Assembly: GCA_021828805.1 (NCBI GenBank)
Contig: JAJZCZ010000004.1
Coordinates: 1 to 51,582 of the forward strand
Direction: 5' to 3'
Source: Nitrospirota bacterium
GTDB taxonomy: Bacteria > Nitrospirota > Leptospirillia > Leptospirillales > Leptospirillaceae
DNA: 51,582 nt
The position numbers and the translations under genes were made by a program. This document shows, piece by piece, positions 1 through 8,456 of this stretch. The notes below the pieces were generated by a model that was given only the letters and a program-made list of their open reading frames with translations, ran no database searches and was not told the origin of the DNA. The number at the start of each line of letters is the position of its first letter. Position 1 is the stretch's first letter.

Positions 1-987
1 CCTTGTGCTCCAGAACTGGGAGATCTGTGTGGAATAGGTTTCGGGACCTGACGTATAGTTTGCGGTTGTCGAGCCCGACAGAAAGACCTCTTCGGCGATA
101 AACTCGACGTAAGGGGCCCAGTGTTCAAAGAGCCTGTACTCAAGACCTATCGAGAAATGGCCTTCGGGGTTGACGTTGGAGGAAAGGCCTTCGGAGAGCA
201 TGACATTCCCGGCTCCCAGGGCGACTGAAAGGAGCGTCGAGCCAGAGAAGAGGGGGAAGCCGAAGCGCAGAGGGTCGACCATCACGTCGGCAACGCCGAC
301 CGTTCCGCTGAGGGTGCTGGAGGATCCGGCGAGAGATGTCTTGATGGTTGGCGATCCGATCCAGTCGAAGGTCAGTTGAGGCATGTAGGCCGAGATGTCC
401 CCCAGATTGGTAAAGGAGTACCCCATGCGGAGGCCCCCTCCCGGGGTGGCGGACGATCCTTGAAAGACCCCCCCGCTTCCCATGGCCAATCCGGCACGCG
501 GCCCGCCATAGAACCCCCGCCAGAGAATGACCGGCTTGGCGACGGGGGTTTCTCCCACCGCTCCATTGGTTCCCACAAGCCAGACAATGTTCTTGGAGGT
601 GTCCAAAAGTTCGGCCTGGGAATCCGGCCGGATTCTCAAGGTGAAGTCGGGCGCAGATTTTGAGAGCGTCAGAACGGTGGGATGCTTTTTCATGGCCTTG
701 ATGAGTTTTTCGGTCTTAAATCCGGGAGCCGATTCAAAGGTAATGCGGGGTACTCGCGTATGGGCATTTCGAAATTCCTGGTACCAGACGGCCCCGGTGA
801 TCTTGTCGATGAAGCGGTTCTGGGGAGACTCTTCCTTGTTGAAGGGGTCAAGTCCCGCGCATCCTGCCAGGGGAAGAAGAAAGCAGAGGAGAAGTAATGC
901 TGGCAGAAGTCGAAAGCGATGGTGCGTTGTGGTGAAGGAGTTGCTACCCCCTGATTTTGTTTCTTTCTTAAACAAGGTCGATGTCAT
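1..987 (-). CDS. Lipoprotein with beta-barrel-like C-terminus (3' end outside window)
   Basis: The reverse strand is open for 329 codons from ATG 987 to the window edge, with no stop, so the C-terminus is missing. The N-terminus has a basic start, a hydrophobic stretch (LLPALLLLCFLLP) and the lipobox LAGC at about residues 43-46, so a lipidated envelope protein is predicted. A first domain (to about residue 150) is followed by Gly/Ser-rich alternating strands resembling an outer-membrane barrel. ATG overlaps the TGA of the upstream propeller gene by 4 bp, so the two are translationally coupled. The same gene order occurs at 25184-27697. Function unknown. The reading frame and lipobox are clear; the barrel is inferred from sequence texture. 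Confidence 0.8.
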   Translation of the reverse strand, partial: MTSTLFKKETKSGGSNSFTTTHHRFRLLPALLLLCFLLPLAGCAGLDPFNKEESPQNRFIDKITGAVWYQEFRNAHTRVPRITFESAPGFKTEKLIKAMKKHPTVLTLSKSAPDFTLRIRPDSQAELLDTSKNIVWLVGTNGAVGETPVAKPVILWRGFYGGPRAGLAMGSGGVFQGSSATPGGGLRMGYSFTNLGDISAYMPQLTFDWIGSPTIKTSLAGSSSTLSGTVGVADVMVDPLRFGFPLFSGSTLLSVALGAGNVMLSEGLSSNVNPEGHFSIGLEYRLFEHWAPYVEFIAEEVFLSGSTTANYTSGPETYSTQISQFWSTR

Positions 988-2492
988 TTGGCGGCTCCCA
1001 CAAGCTCTGTGACCCATCCGTTTGTGGAGTTCGAGCTCGATCCTGAGTTCGAGTTTGATAGTGCGGCGCTGTTAAATCCGTTGTTGGCGATCCAGACATT
1101 GCCATTCGAGTCAACGGCGATCGAGGTCGGAAACATGAAGGAGTTGAATGCGCTGCATCCCATCAGGTTGGTGTTGATGACGGAGAAGTCGCAGTAGGAC
1201 GCATAGCTTTGGACCTGTGCGCTGGTCCCAGAAAATGCGCTGGCTCCTCCTCCGGGGGAGGGGGAGGCGATGGTTGTATTAAATCCTCCGGAGTTACTGC
1301 TGTTGCTGTTGCCAAATGTTCCAGCAACCCAGGCGCGATTCTGGTGATCGATCGCGATTCCTGCGGGGGTTCCCCCTCCAAAAGTCCCTCCATCGTTGCA
1401 TCCGTTAATACAGAAGACAGGACTTGAGACGTTTCCGTAAGGGACCTCCATAACACCGGTATTGGCACTTAGAGAGACCCAAAGATTTCCCGAGGAATCC
1501 AGGACAATACTATTGGTGTTGGCGGGTCCTGTCGCCCTTCCTCCGCTTTGATACGGGGGGCCGTTCAGGGAGGTATAGATGTCTAATTTGGAATAGTTTG
1601 TCGAGACGCAGCCTGTGTTTGTAAAATTGCAGAAAACATGGGCGGGAGTTGCCGTCCCGATTGTATACTGCGCCAGGACGCTGGGATTTCCAGTGCTGTT
1701 GCAATTGCCTGAGCATCCTCCCGTTCCTGCTATCCAGACGAGCTGATGCGTCTCGTCGACCGCAATTCCCGTTGCCGTGATGGTGCTTCCGAGGACAGTG
1801 GCAAGGGATGTGTAGGTAGGGGAGGTACTGACGCTTGTACTGGAGGTGCTGAGGTTCCCCTTGGGGATTTCGTAGGGTTGCCCCCCGTAGGCAATCCAGA
1901 TATTGTCCTGGATGTCGACGGCCATAGCGACGCCTGAGGTTGAAAAAGAGGTGTTGAGGGGATACTGGATGACTTGAGAAAACGACGTGAGGCCGGCCGG
2001 GATCTTAAGAATGTCGTAAGAAGTGCCTCCGTTGGATGTCTCCTCAAGAATCCAGAAGGTGCCGCTATTGGGGTCGGCGGCGTACGCCACCGGAGAGTAT
2101 CCGCTCAGATAGGTTGTTCCGATGATGGTGCAGTTATTCGGGCAGATCGAAATGGCTCCTCCGGGGTTTCCTGCGGGGATCTCCAGAAGCTGAACTCCTC
2201 CGCCACTGGGAGAGTCGGGAATCCAGACATTGTTCTGTCCGTCGATGTAGACCCCGTCGATCGAGGTGAGCTGTCCGTAGGGGTTGTTACTGTTATTGTT
2301 GCTGTTCGAGTATGTGCAGCCCGACGGACAGAAGGTGATGGCTTGTGGTCCCCCCGAAACGGACATCGTGTTGCTGGAATTCCCGCAGCCCGCCATCCCT
2401 GACAGAAGAAAGAGCCCCCCTGTCAGAAGGAGGGCGGTAGTCAGGGAGGCCGACCTCCTTTTTTCTTTTCCTGCATTCAAAGAATCGTTCAT
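984..2492 (-). CDS. NHL/SMP-30-like beta-propeller lipoprotein
   Basis: A 502-residue protein with a lipoprotein signal (hydrophobic LTTALLLTGGLFLLSGMAGC; Cys near 36) and then repeated motifs of the type D-x-x-G-N-x-W-I/V-A (for example DGQNNVWIPD, DSSGNLWVSL, DSNGNVWIAN), the blade signature of NHL/SMP-30-like propellers. Such proteins are surface or periplasmic scaffolds or binders; the ligand here is unknown. The ATG at 2492 is preceded by GGAG at good spacing, so it is preferred over a TTG nine codons upstream. It overlaps the next gene by 4 bp. A paralogue with the same blade motif lies at 26381-27697. Many Asn/Ser/Gly residues suggest an extracytoplasmic location. Confidence 0.85.
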   Translation of the reverse strand: MNDSLNAGKEKRRSASLTTALLLTGGLFLLSGMAGCGNSSNTMSVSGGPQAITFCPSGCTYSNSNNNSNNPYGQLTSIDGVYIDGQNNVWIPDSPSGGGVQLLEIPAGNPGGAISICPNNCTIIGTTYLSGYSPVAYAADPNSGTFWILEETSNGGTSYDILKIPAGLTSFSQVIQYPLNTSFSTSGVAMAVDIQDNIWIAYGGQPYEIPKGNLSTSSTSVSTSPTYTSLATVLGSTITATGIAVDETHQLVWIAGTGGCSGNCNSTGNPSVLAQYTIGTATPAHVFCNFTNTGCVSTNYSKLDIYTSLNGPPYQSGGRATGPANTNSIVLDSSGNLWVSLSANTGVMEVPYGNVSSPVFCINGCNDGGTFGGGTPAGIAIDHQNRAWVAGTFGNSNSSNSGGFNTTIASPSPGGGASAFSGTSAQVQSYASYCDFSVINTNLMGCSAFNSFMFPTSIAVDSNGNVWIANNGFNSAALSNSNSGSSSNSTNGWVTELVGAAK

Positions 2493-2528
2493 TGCGACTC
2501 CAGCGCTGTCATGGATCAATTATTCACC

Positions 2529-3101
2529 CTATGGTTTTGCCTCTTCTTTGCCGAGCTCATCAAAGCTCTTGTCGGCATCCTTCTCGATGGCTTTCTTCAT
2601 TTTTGCATCCATTTCCTTGTAGCTCTTGAGCATGTTCTTGAAGGTTGCCAGGTCGATTTCGGCTTTGGCGAAGACTGTCCCATCGGTATCCTTGTAGTGG
2701 TCGACGATCATGACGCCCCGGAGCGTGGTCTTGGTGAAATTTTTCATGGTGGAGGTAACCTGTTGTTCAGAGGCCGTCTGATCCTCGTTGGCTCCCCCTG
2801 CTACGCTGTTCTGGTAGGACTTGGTGAGAATGGCGACGTAGCTCTTGAGCTGCTGGGCGACCTTTGCGCGTGCTCTCGTATCAGCCGCCTCGGTGGCCAG
2901 GGAAAGATCTGGAATATGCTGGGCGGCTCCCACGCCACAGATGACCTTCTGCTGGGGATCGAAGCAGGCCATGCGTTGCACCCATTGGGGGGCGCTTGAT
3001 GTGCTGATCATGTTTCCTCCCTCATGGGCGCAGGCCCCAAGAAAGGGCGCCAGTCCGAGGAAGATAAACGAGAGGGCTTTAAATTTTGAGATTTTTTTCA
3101 T
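2529..3101 (-). CDS. LPP20-like lipoprotein
   Basis: A 190-residue lipoprotein: MKKISKFKALSF, hydrophobic core, lipobox LGAC, then a soluble domain with the pattern PxWV ... VICGVGAAQ ... A ... ADTRARAKVAQQL, typical of the LPP20 lipoprotein family (named for a Helicobacter envelope protein; molecular role poorly known). AGGAG before ATG 3101 supports this start rather than one nine codons upstream. A paralogue with the same features (PAWV, GVGASQG, EDANLRARASLSAEF) is at 48355-48948, and both lie next to a trypsin-like protease gene. Family call is good; function unknown. Confidence 0.85.
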   Translation of the reverse strand: MKKISKFKALSFIFLGLAPFLGACAHEGGNMISTSSAPQWVQRMACFDPQQKVICGVGAAQHIPDLSLATEAADTRARAKVAQQLKSYVAILTKSYQNSVAGGANEDQTASEQQVTSTMKNFTKTTLRGVMIVDHYKDTDGTVFAKAEIDLATFKNMLKSYKEMDAKMKKAIEKDADKSFDELGKEEAKP

Positions 3102-3186
3102 CAAGGTCTCCTGTTTTTTGTAAAACACTTGCGGACCCTTTCACCATCTACCGAAGGAAGCCCGCTGGATTGACGGAAAAATTGCC

Positions 3187-4338
3187 TTATTCCGGAGGAA
3201 GGATCGCCTTTCCTCCAAGTTGCTTCTGAATATCCTCATGCATGGATGATCCCATCCGGTCAAGCTTTTCCATTTCCCGTTCGAGAACAGATTTCGCCTT
3301 GAAAGGATGCGAAGGTGTCACCAGCCCGGGGAGGGGTGGCTGGGGAGATGGTGTAACAGCCTCTTTCCCGGGATGAACCGAAGAGACCTCTGTCCCTGAC
3401 AGTGGTGGAGAGGTCTCGGAAGTCTCCGGAGATGGTTCTTTATGTGCCGAAGGCGAATGACCATCGGGCCAGCCTCCGGAACTCCGGAGCCATCGGGTAA
3501 CCACGTCCGACTGGATCGAAAAATTGATACTGGTGATGGCAAGTCCGTCGGAGGCCTTGCGGGCGATGGCGGTATCGATACCGACCATGTGGCCGTGTGA
3601 GTCCAGTAATGGGCCTCCCGAGTTGCCACGGTTCATGCCGGCATCCGTCTGGAAGACATTCTTTCCAGGGACCCCTTCGAAGTCCATGATGTTGGTGCTG
3701 ATGATTCCCTCGGTCATCGACCAGAGTCCCCCGGATTCGGGGTTACCGATGGCGACGACCCGCTGTCCTGGAACAACATCGGAAGCGGTCCCGAAGGCAA
3801 TACGTGCCGTCGAGGGGGGGCGCTCCTTGGGCATCAGGAGGGCCAGGTCGAGCTTGGTGTCATAGCGCTCGAGAATGGCGGGGGTTCTATGCCGAAGGTC
3901 GAGGGAGGGATCCCCCGAGAGTTTCGAGGGTTTGTAGTAGACGAAGAGGTGGACGAAGGGGCGCCCTGTTTCTTTGTCCATGATGACGTGGGCATTGGTG
4001 AGGACATCCCCTCTCCGGGTGATGAGGCTGCCGGCTCCGAGCTCTCCCTTCCCCTCCTCGTTAAATCCCGCTACCGCGACAACTGCTGGAGCGTAGGCGC
4101 GATAGATCGAGGAAGGGGAAAGGCGGCTGGAGTTTCCAGAGGAAGAGCTCATCGGAAGTGGTTGTGTGATAGCGTGCTTTGAGTCTTCGCTGGAAAAGGG
4201 AGAAGCTTCGTTGATGAACGGAAGAGAGGTCGCAGGAGCGGGAGAAGAGAGTCCTGTCAGAAGGAGCGCCAGGAAGAGAAAGGGCATACGGGACATTTTC
4301 GATGGAGGGCTCGAAGAGGATGGGGCTCGTCTGTTCAT
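3187..4338 (-). CDS. Secreted trypsin-like serine protease (S1, HtrA-type fold, no PDZ)
   Basis: A 383-residue exported protease. A signal peptide (FLFLALLLTGLSSPAPA) is followed by a Ser/Pro-rich segment and a protease domain with a complete triad: His117 in LTNAHV, Asp164 in KLDLALL, Ser240 in NRGNSGGPLLD. These motifs match the trypsin-like core of DegP/HtrA enzymes, but no PDZ domain follows: the C-terminus is a Pro/Ser/Thr-rich linker and a charged tail (about 345-383). GGAG before ATG 4338 supports the start. It lies between the LPP20-like gene and a divergent regulator. A paralogue with the triad and a similar tail lies at 48970-49956. Substrate unknown; the active site looks intact. 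Confidence 0.9.
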   Translation of the reverse strand: MNRRAPSSSSPPSKMSRMPFLFLALLLTGLSSPAPATSLPFINEASPFSSEDSKHAITQPLPMSSSSGNSSRLSPSSIYRAYAPAVVAVAGFNEEGKGELGAGSLITRRGDVLTNAHVIMDKETGRPFVHLFVYYKPSKLSGDPSLDLRHRTPAILERYDTKLDLALLMPKERPPSTARIAFGTASDVVPGQRVVAIGNPESGGLWSMTEGIISTNIMDFEGVPGKNVFQTDAGMNRGNSGGPLLDSHGHMVGIDTAIARKASDGLAITSINFSIQSDVVTRWLRSSGGWPDGHSPSAHKEPSPETSETSPPLSGTEVSSVHPGKEAVTPSPQPPLPGLVTPSHPFKAKSVLEREMEKLDRMGSSMHEDIQKQLGGKAILPPE

Positions 4339-4714
4339 GAGGTCTCCATTGGCAAAGTGAGCCAGAAGGTGTCAACAGCCCTATAGGTGTTCTTTATCGC
4401 TCGATCATTGGCTCGGCTGTACCCTGTTAGTCCCGCGTCTAAATCCCCCGAGGTTTAGATAGGTTCACATTTGTGATAGTAATGTAGCAGATAGACGGTT
4501 TTTGTAAATTCTACGAAAGTATTTTCTTTGACTACTAAAGTTGGGTATGTTTTCTCAGGAAATTGCTCTAGGATTACGTCGAAAAAAAAATCAGTTTTTG
4601 AGTGAGTCCAGAGGAAACGTCAGATCTCGGGATTGCGTGCCCTTGAGCTCAATGGACCGATGGCCTGGGTGCGATTCTGGGATAGGTCTTTGCGACCCTT
4701 CGCTGGAGAAAGAG
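4339..4714. promoter_or_regulatory. Divergent control region with inverted repeat TCACA-TT-TGTGA
   Basis: This 376-bp gap separates the minus-strand trypsin-like protease from the plus-strand LuxR-type gene. It becomes AT-rich at about 4450-4550. The clearest element is an inverted repeat at 4465-4476 (arms TCACA and TGTGA, 2-bp spacer), a possible operator for the neighbouring regulator. In-frame upstream starts for the regulator (ATG 4547, ATG 4655) lack good ribosome-binding sites. No confident -35/-10 pair was found. Confidence 0.35.
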
Positions 4715-5773
4715 ATGGAAACTTGCGGCCCCGACTCCCGCTCAATCCTTCTGGATCTTGTGGGAAGCCTCTATGACGCACCAGACAAACAGGCTCTGCT
4801 TGAGGCTTTTCACAGAGGAATCAAGAAGGTTCTTTCGGCATCGCCGTTGATGTTATTTCTTCCCGTTGACTCTTGCAGTGGACGATGGTCCCCGGAGGGG
4901 TGCGTCTCCTTTCCGCCCGACGCGGCCTGGGCGAGAGAGTGGAGCCTCTTCTACCTGAGAATTGATCCTCTGGCGATTGAGGCTTTTCGCGATCCTAATT
5001 CCAGGGCGATTCGATATTGTGACCTCGTCGATACGGCAGATTTTCACGCCTCCCGTTTCTACCGGGATTTCTTTTCACGAATCCCGGCGGGCTTCGCCCT
5101 TCTTTTGCCTCTCTCCTGCCATGGCGAACGGCAGGGGGCGCTCTGGATTCTGCGGAGTCTTGAAGGTAGGGAGTTCGCAGACTCGGACCGGGAGATCGGG
5201 GATCTTCTTGCCTACCACCTCGCCCGTGCGATGCTGCTTGTCAATCTTCGTTCTCAGCCAGCTCTTTGTGGGCAGCCGGGCGTTCTCGTCTACGATGGTG
5301 GGAAAAATCTTCTCTACCGGAACGACCGGGCCCAGTTGATCTTGGGGACCTCGGATCTTCGATGGTGCCTCGATCGAGCAAATGATCCGCATCCCGTGCT
5401 GCAGACTGAAAAAGGTGTCTTCCATTGCCGTGTGCTTCCGGTCCGTCCCCAGGAGGTCGGATTTGCAGCCTCCGGAGAATTCCCCTCCGGATCCCGCGAT
5501 CCCCGTGATGGGAATGTGGTTATTCTCGAGCCATATCGCTCGACGGCATCTCTGGCAAGGCGACTGAACCACTTTGACCTCTCCCAGCGACAGTCGGAGG
5601 TGGTTCTCGAGGTTGTCCGCGGTCACAGTAACCGGGAGATCGCCGACAAACTCGGCATCTCGCTTCAAACCGTCAAGGACCACATGCATGACATCTTTCG
5701 GATCCTTGGTGTTCGGAGTCGAACGGAGCTCATGGTGATGGTGTTTAGAGGGGTAGACAGAGAGAATGTGTAG
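4715..5773 (+). CDS. LuxR-family transcriptional regulator with GAF-like sensor region
   Basis: 352 residues from ATG 4715, which follows GGAGAAAG; an ATG at 4547 would add 56 residues but has no clear ribosome-binding site. The N-terminal two thirds resembles the GAF/autoinducer-type input domain of LuxR proteins (WSLFYLRIDP, FYRDFFSRIPAGFALLLPL, then a DREI...LAYHLARAML helix). The C-terminus is a textbook LuxR/FixJ helix-turn-helix: LSQRQSEVVLEVVRGHSNREIA followed by LGISLQTVKDHMHDIF. No luxI-like gene is visible nearby. It sits between the divergent trypsin-like protease and the convergent caspase-fold gene, so it may control the envelope protease cluster. Family certain; ligand and targets inferred. 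Confidence 0.88.
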   Translation: METCGPDSRSILLDLVGSLYDAPDKQALLEAFHRGIKKVLSASPLMLFLPVDSCSGRWSPEGCVSFPPDAAWAREWSLFYLRIDPLAIEAFRDPNSRAIRYCDLVDTADFHASRFYRDFFSRIPAGFALLLPLSCHGERQGALWILRSLEGREFADSDREIGDLLAYHLARAMLLVNLRSQPALCGQPGVLVYDGGKNLLYRNDRAQLILGTSDLRWCLDRANDPHPVLQTEKGVFHCRVLPVRPQEVGFAASGEFPSGSRDPRDGNVVILEPYRSTASLARRLNHFDLSQRQSEVVLEVVRGHSNREIADKLGISLQTVKDHMHDIFRILGVRSRTELMVMVFRGVDRENV

Positions 5774-5800
5774 CATGCTTGGGATGTTTTAGAAAAACAG

Positions 5801-6994
5801 TTACCGGATTCTCACCCGCTCTTCAGCAATTGGGAGTTCTGGCGACATGGTTGGTGTCTGGGCTCGGTTGTCGAGGCTTGCCTGGTCTTCAACCTTTGGC
5901 CTGACGTAGCGAAAGAGTTCAGAAATAGTGATGTGTCCATTCACGACAGCCCTTCCGTTCAGCCCTTTGAGCAAATAGTATGTAAAAAGCCCATGCCCTG
6001 CTCTTTTGAGCACTCCGGATTCCTGGTTTGACTTTGCTGCACTCAGGACGATTAGCTTCCCGGAGGTTGGTATGAAGCCTTCCTTTATTTTCGCCACAAG
6101 AGGCCGTGCTCCCTCAACAATCACAGACCTCCCTCCCGTCCCGGAGAAGCAAGAGTCCATCATGACGATGATCCGCTTGGCTGGAAGAGATTGAAGCTGG
6201 GTATAGAGACTGTCAAGCGAAATTCCTGTGCTCCTCAGATCCGATGGGTCCCCATCGTAAGGAACAAGATATGCGTTCCCATTTTCCGAAGGAGCTCCGT
6301 GGCCGGAGAAGTAGATGAAGACGCTGGAGCCGGGACGGACATTTCTCTTAAGCCAGCGCAGTCCTTCCTTGATTCTTGATTGTGTGGCAGTTGTGTCCGA
6401 AAGTTTTTTGATATGGCGAGGCGGAATGCCGAGGGCAAGAAAGTGGGCGTTGATCGCACTGAAGTCTCTGAGTGCATATGTGGCGGGGGGGACTCCCGGA
6501 GCATAGTGCTCAATACCTATGATCAGCGCATAGCTCTTAGGATTAGTCGGCAGCCTGTAGTGAGGACGGTCCACGGATGAGGAGATTGTTTTCTTCGTCG
6601 TTCTTGATTCCGATATTTTGGAGGAATTTTCTTCGGTGCGTACTCTGTCGCCGATGAAAAATGTAAATCCAATTGTGGTGTCCTGATCGTAGGGGGGTTG
6701 AATATAGTCTTTTTTGAGGCGATATCCCCTTGCGTGACAATCGACTTCATGGGGTTGATTGGTCAGAATAACCCGGACGCGCTTTCCAATGGCCAAATAC
6801 TGTCCATCAACGTAATATTTGCAGTTCTTATTAGATTGAAAAATCAAGATCCTGTCGGCTTCACTTGACTGCCGGGGGAGTGATGCAAGGTCGCTACTTG
6901 TCAGCCCGGAAGGGAGGCCTGAAAGGGATGCGCAGCCTCCCGTCGCCATTATAAGAAGAGATCCTGAAATGAAGCGAATGAGCTGTGAGTTCAT
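5801..6994 (-). CDS. Caspase-fold (peptidase C14) putative lipoprotein
   Basis: 397 residues. The N-terminus is hydrophobic and ends in ATGGC, a slightly non-ideal lipobox at Cys21. Residues about 50-100 (YYVDGQYLAIGKRVRVILTN) resemble a PEGA-like surface domain. From about 155 the protein is a C14 caspase/metacaspase p20-like domain: YALIIGIEHY, then the catalytic pair His232 (YFSGHGA) and Cys282 (MMDSCFSG). Both catalytic residues are present, so it is probably an active cysteine protease. ATG 6994 has no strong Shine-Dalgarno; an upstream TTG would precede the hydrophobic segment by 13 residues. The gene ends 28 bp from the convergent LuxR gene. Composition is AT-richer than most of the window. 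A second caspase gene lies at the right end. Confidence 0.88.
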   Translation of the reverse strand: MNSQLIRFISGSLLIMATGGCASLSGLPSGLTSSDLASLPRQSSEADRILIFQSNKNCKYYVDGQYLAIGKRVRVILTNQPHEVDCHARGYRLKKDYIQPPYDQDTTIGFTFFIGDRVRTEENSSKISESRTTKKTISSSVDRPHYRLPTNPKSYALIIGIEHYAPGVPPATYALRDFSAINAHFLALGIPPRHIKKLSDTTATQSRIKEGLRWLKRNVRPGSSVFIYFSGHGAPSENGNAYLVPYDGDPSDLRSTGISLDSLYTQLQSLPAKRIIVMMDSCFSGTGGRSVIVEGARPLVAKIKEGFIPTSGKLIVLSAAKSNQESGVLKRAGHGLFTYYLLKGLNGRAVVNGHITISELFRYVRPKVEDQASLDNRAQTPTMSPELPIAEERVRIR

Positions 6995-7082
6995 GATGTG
7001 TACTTTGTCAATATAGTCAAGCCTCCCTGACAATATAAATTCTCCAATTCGTGACTGATGTTTCTGGTCATGAGGTTAAGTA

Positions 7083-7454
7083 TTAATGTAGATTCTGTTC
7101 TCCGACCGTCATCTTGGCCGCTGTTCCCGTGATATGGACATCGGTGGTCATGATCGGGAGTATCGGGATCGTTGTCAGTTTGTAAGTGATGACTGCATTT
7201 AGGAGAATGTCTCCTCCTTTTTCAGCGAGTGCTCTTTGAACAAGGGCATTGATTTCTTTGGCGTCAAAAACTTTTGGAGAAAGAAATGTTGTGGCTGAGT
7301 CTGAGGTAGAAACTTCCCCCACAGGAGTCACGTTGCTGTTAGGGTAGACAAACTCGAGATTGTTGGAGCGGACCCCGAAGGAGTAGGTACAGCCGGTCAT
7401 CAGGAGCAGTAACATCGCCAGCGTGAGGGAAGCAATGGAATGAGCTGTTTTCAT
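7083..7454 (-). CDS. Small lipoprotein, tandem paralogue A
   Basis: 123 residues: lipoprotein signal with lipobox LMTGC near residue 22, then a compact domain containing YPNSNVTPVGEV, a central LSPKVFDAKEINALVQRAL helix, EKGGDILLNA, and a C-terminus ending KMTVGEQNLH. AGGAGG precedes ATG 7454. The upstream neighbour (7486-7875) has the same architecture and the same last ten residues, so the pair arose by tandem duplication. The GGD-I/L-L strand and short length recall TRL-like lipoproteins, but I do not assign a family. It lies upstream of the caspase-fold gene, co-directional. Confidence 0.75.
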   Translation of the reverse strand: MKTAHSIASLTLAMLLLLMTGCTYSFGVRSNNLEFVYPNSNVTPVGEVSTSDSATTFLSPKVFDAKEINALVQRALAEKGGDILLNAVITYKLTTIPILPIMTTDVHITGTAAKMTVGEQNLH

Positions 7455-7485
7455 CGAGTCCTCCTTGAGTGCTTAAGGGTGTTCC

Positions 7486-7875
7486 CTAGTGTAGATTTTG
7501 TTCGCCGACAGTCATTTTCACTGCAGTTCCATCCACCTGGACCGTAGTTGTATAGATATTAAATATAACGAGTGGGATCATCGTAATGTATTGTCTTTCG
7601 TTGTAGTTGATAAGGAGGTCTCCCCCTCGAGAGCTAAGGGCATTTGAGATTGCTTGCTCCTCAAGGTTTGGATCATTGAAGTCAGGTGATAGCGAGGTAG
7701 TACTTGCCTCACCGGTTGCGTGACCAATAGGTTTTACATTACTGTTAGGGTATGTAAAATGGCTTTGGGAAAAGGGAAATGATGTATCAAACATCGTGCA
7801 GGCGGAAGTCGCGGAAAGTAATATGACAGAAGAGAGAAGAGCTATTCCCTGAGAGAACGTTAGCTTGCGGTCCAT
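7486..7875 (-). CDS. Small lipoprotein, tandem paralogue B
   Basis: 129 residues with a signal peptide and lipobox SATSAC (Cys near 26), then FTYPNSNVKPIGHA, a LSPDFNDPNLEEQAISNAL helix, SRGGDLLINY and the terminal KMTVGEQNLH shared with the neighbour at 7083-7454. AAGGAGG precedes ATG 7875. It is the first gene of a minus-strand group running toward the caspase-fold gene, 31 bp from its paralogue. Function unknown; an envelope location is predicted. AT-rich compared with ilvD on its other side, consistent with acquired DNA. Confidence 0.75.
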   Translation of the reverse strand: MDRKLTFSQGIALLSSVILLSATSACTMFDTSFPFSQSHFTYPNSNVKPIGHATGEASTTSLSPDFNDPNLEEQAISNALSSRGGDLLINYNERQYITMIPLVIFNIYTTTVQVDGTAVKMTVGEQNLH

Positions 7876-8456
7876 GGCATCCTCCTTACAAGAGTGTTGT
7901 TTGATGAGCTGATCTGCATTCTTCGTTCAACTTTTTAGCTCCTTTCTCGATTCGGTTATGAATGACATTTTGCTTATGGTTTGAGAGATTCGGCATCAAT
8001 TATATGCAAGCCGATGCCTTTCTCAATCGCCTAAAAGTACTAGCAACCCAAACTTTAGTTGCCTCAATGCGAGAGTCCTGTCTCCAGCTTCGGAGTTTTG
8101 TCTGTTGCCAGAAAAAATAATGCTCCGTCATGCCCCTTATCCAAAGATTCAATCGGTCAAAGACTTGAGTAAATCCTAATTTGGTATGGATTTTATTCCA
8201 GACCATCGGGTCTGTGGAGTCAGATTGCTTACGTCCGGCTCAGATGTTTGGCTGCCGGCGCTTTCCCGGGAGATCTTTCCTGTCTCCACCGGCCTTCCCC
8301 GGAAGGCGCATCCGCAATCGTGCCATTCCGGGGATAATGAATTGTCTTGAGATTTGCCACGGGAATCAGCGAAAATAAAAGGAACATGGATGCCTTGTCG
8401 GAGACTCACCCGACAGGAAGTTCTGACCGTTGATGAATGTTGAGAGGATCACCCAT
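7876..8456. other. Gene-poor, AT-rich spacer with an intron-type remnant
   Basis: 581 bp without an intact gene between the divergent small lipoproteins and ilvD. The left part (to about 8210) is AT-rich and contains a short open frame resembling a maturase C-terminus (see 8000-8206). The right part is GC-richer and should hold the ilvD promoter, although no convincing -35/-10 pair was identified. No group II intron domain V sequence was found next to the remnant. Confidence 0.5.
8000..8206 (-). pseudogene. Possible fragment of a group II intron reverse transcriptase/maturase
   Basis: A 68-codon frame reads VFDRLNLWIRGMTEHYFFWQ followed by QTKLRSWRQ. It resembles the maturase-specific domain near the end of group II intron proteins, where VF-x-x-LD-x-WIRRRLR is followed by an aromatic residue, W-x-QW-K and R-T-R. 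Everything upstream (reverse transcriptase domains) is missing, and no intron RNA domains were recognised, so it would be a dead remnant. The resemblance is short, and chance similarity cannot be excluded. It marks the edge of the AT-rich left-hand cluster. Confidence 0.35.

Noticed and set aside
3187-4338. Calling the protease DegP/HtrA
   Set aside because: The triad and core fit, but no PDZ domain follows in either copy, so a broader S1 trypsin-like call is safer.
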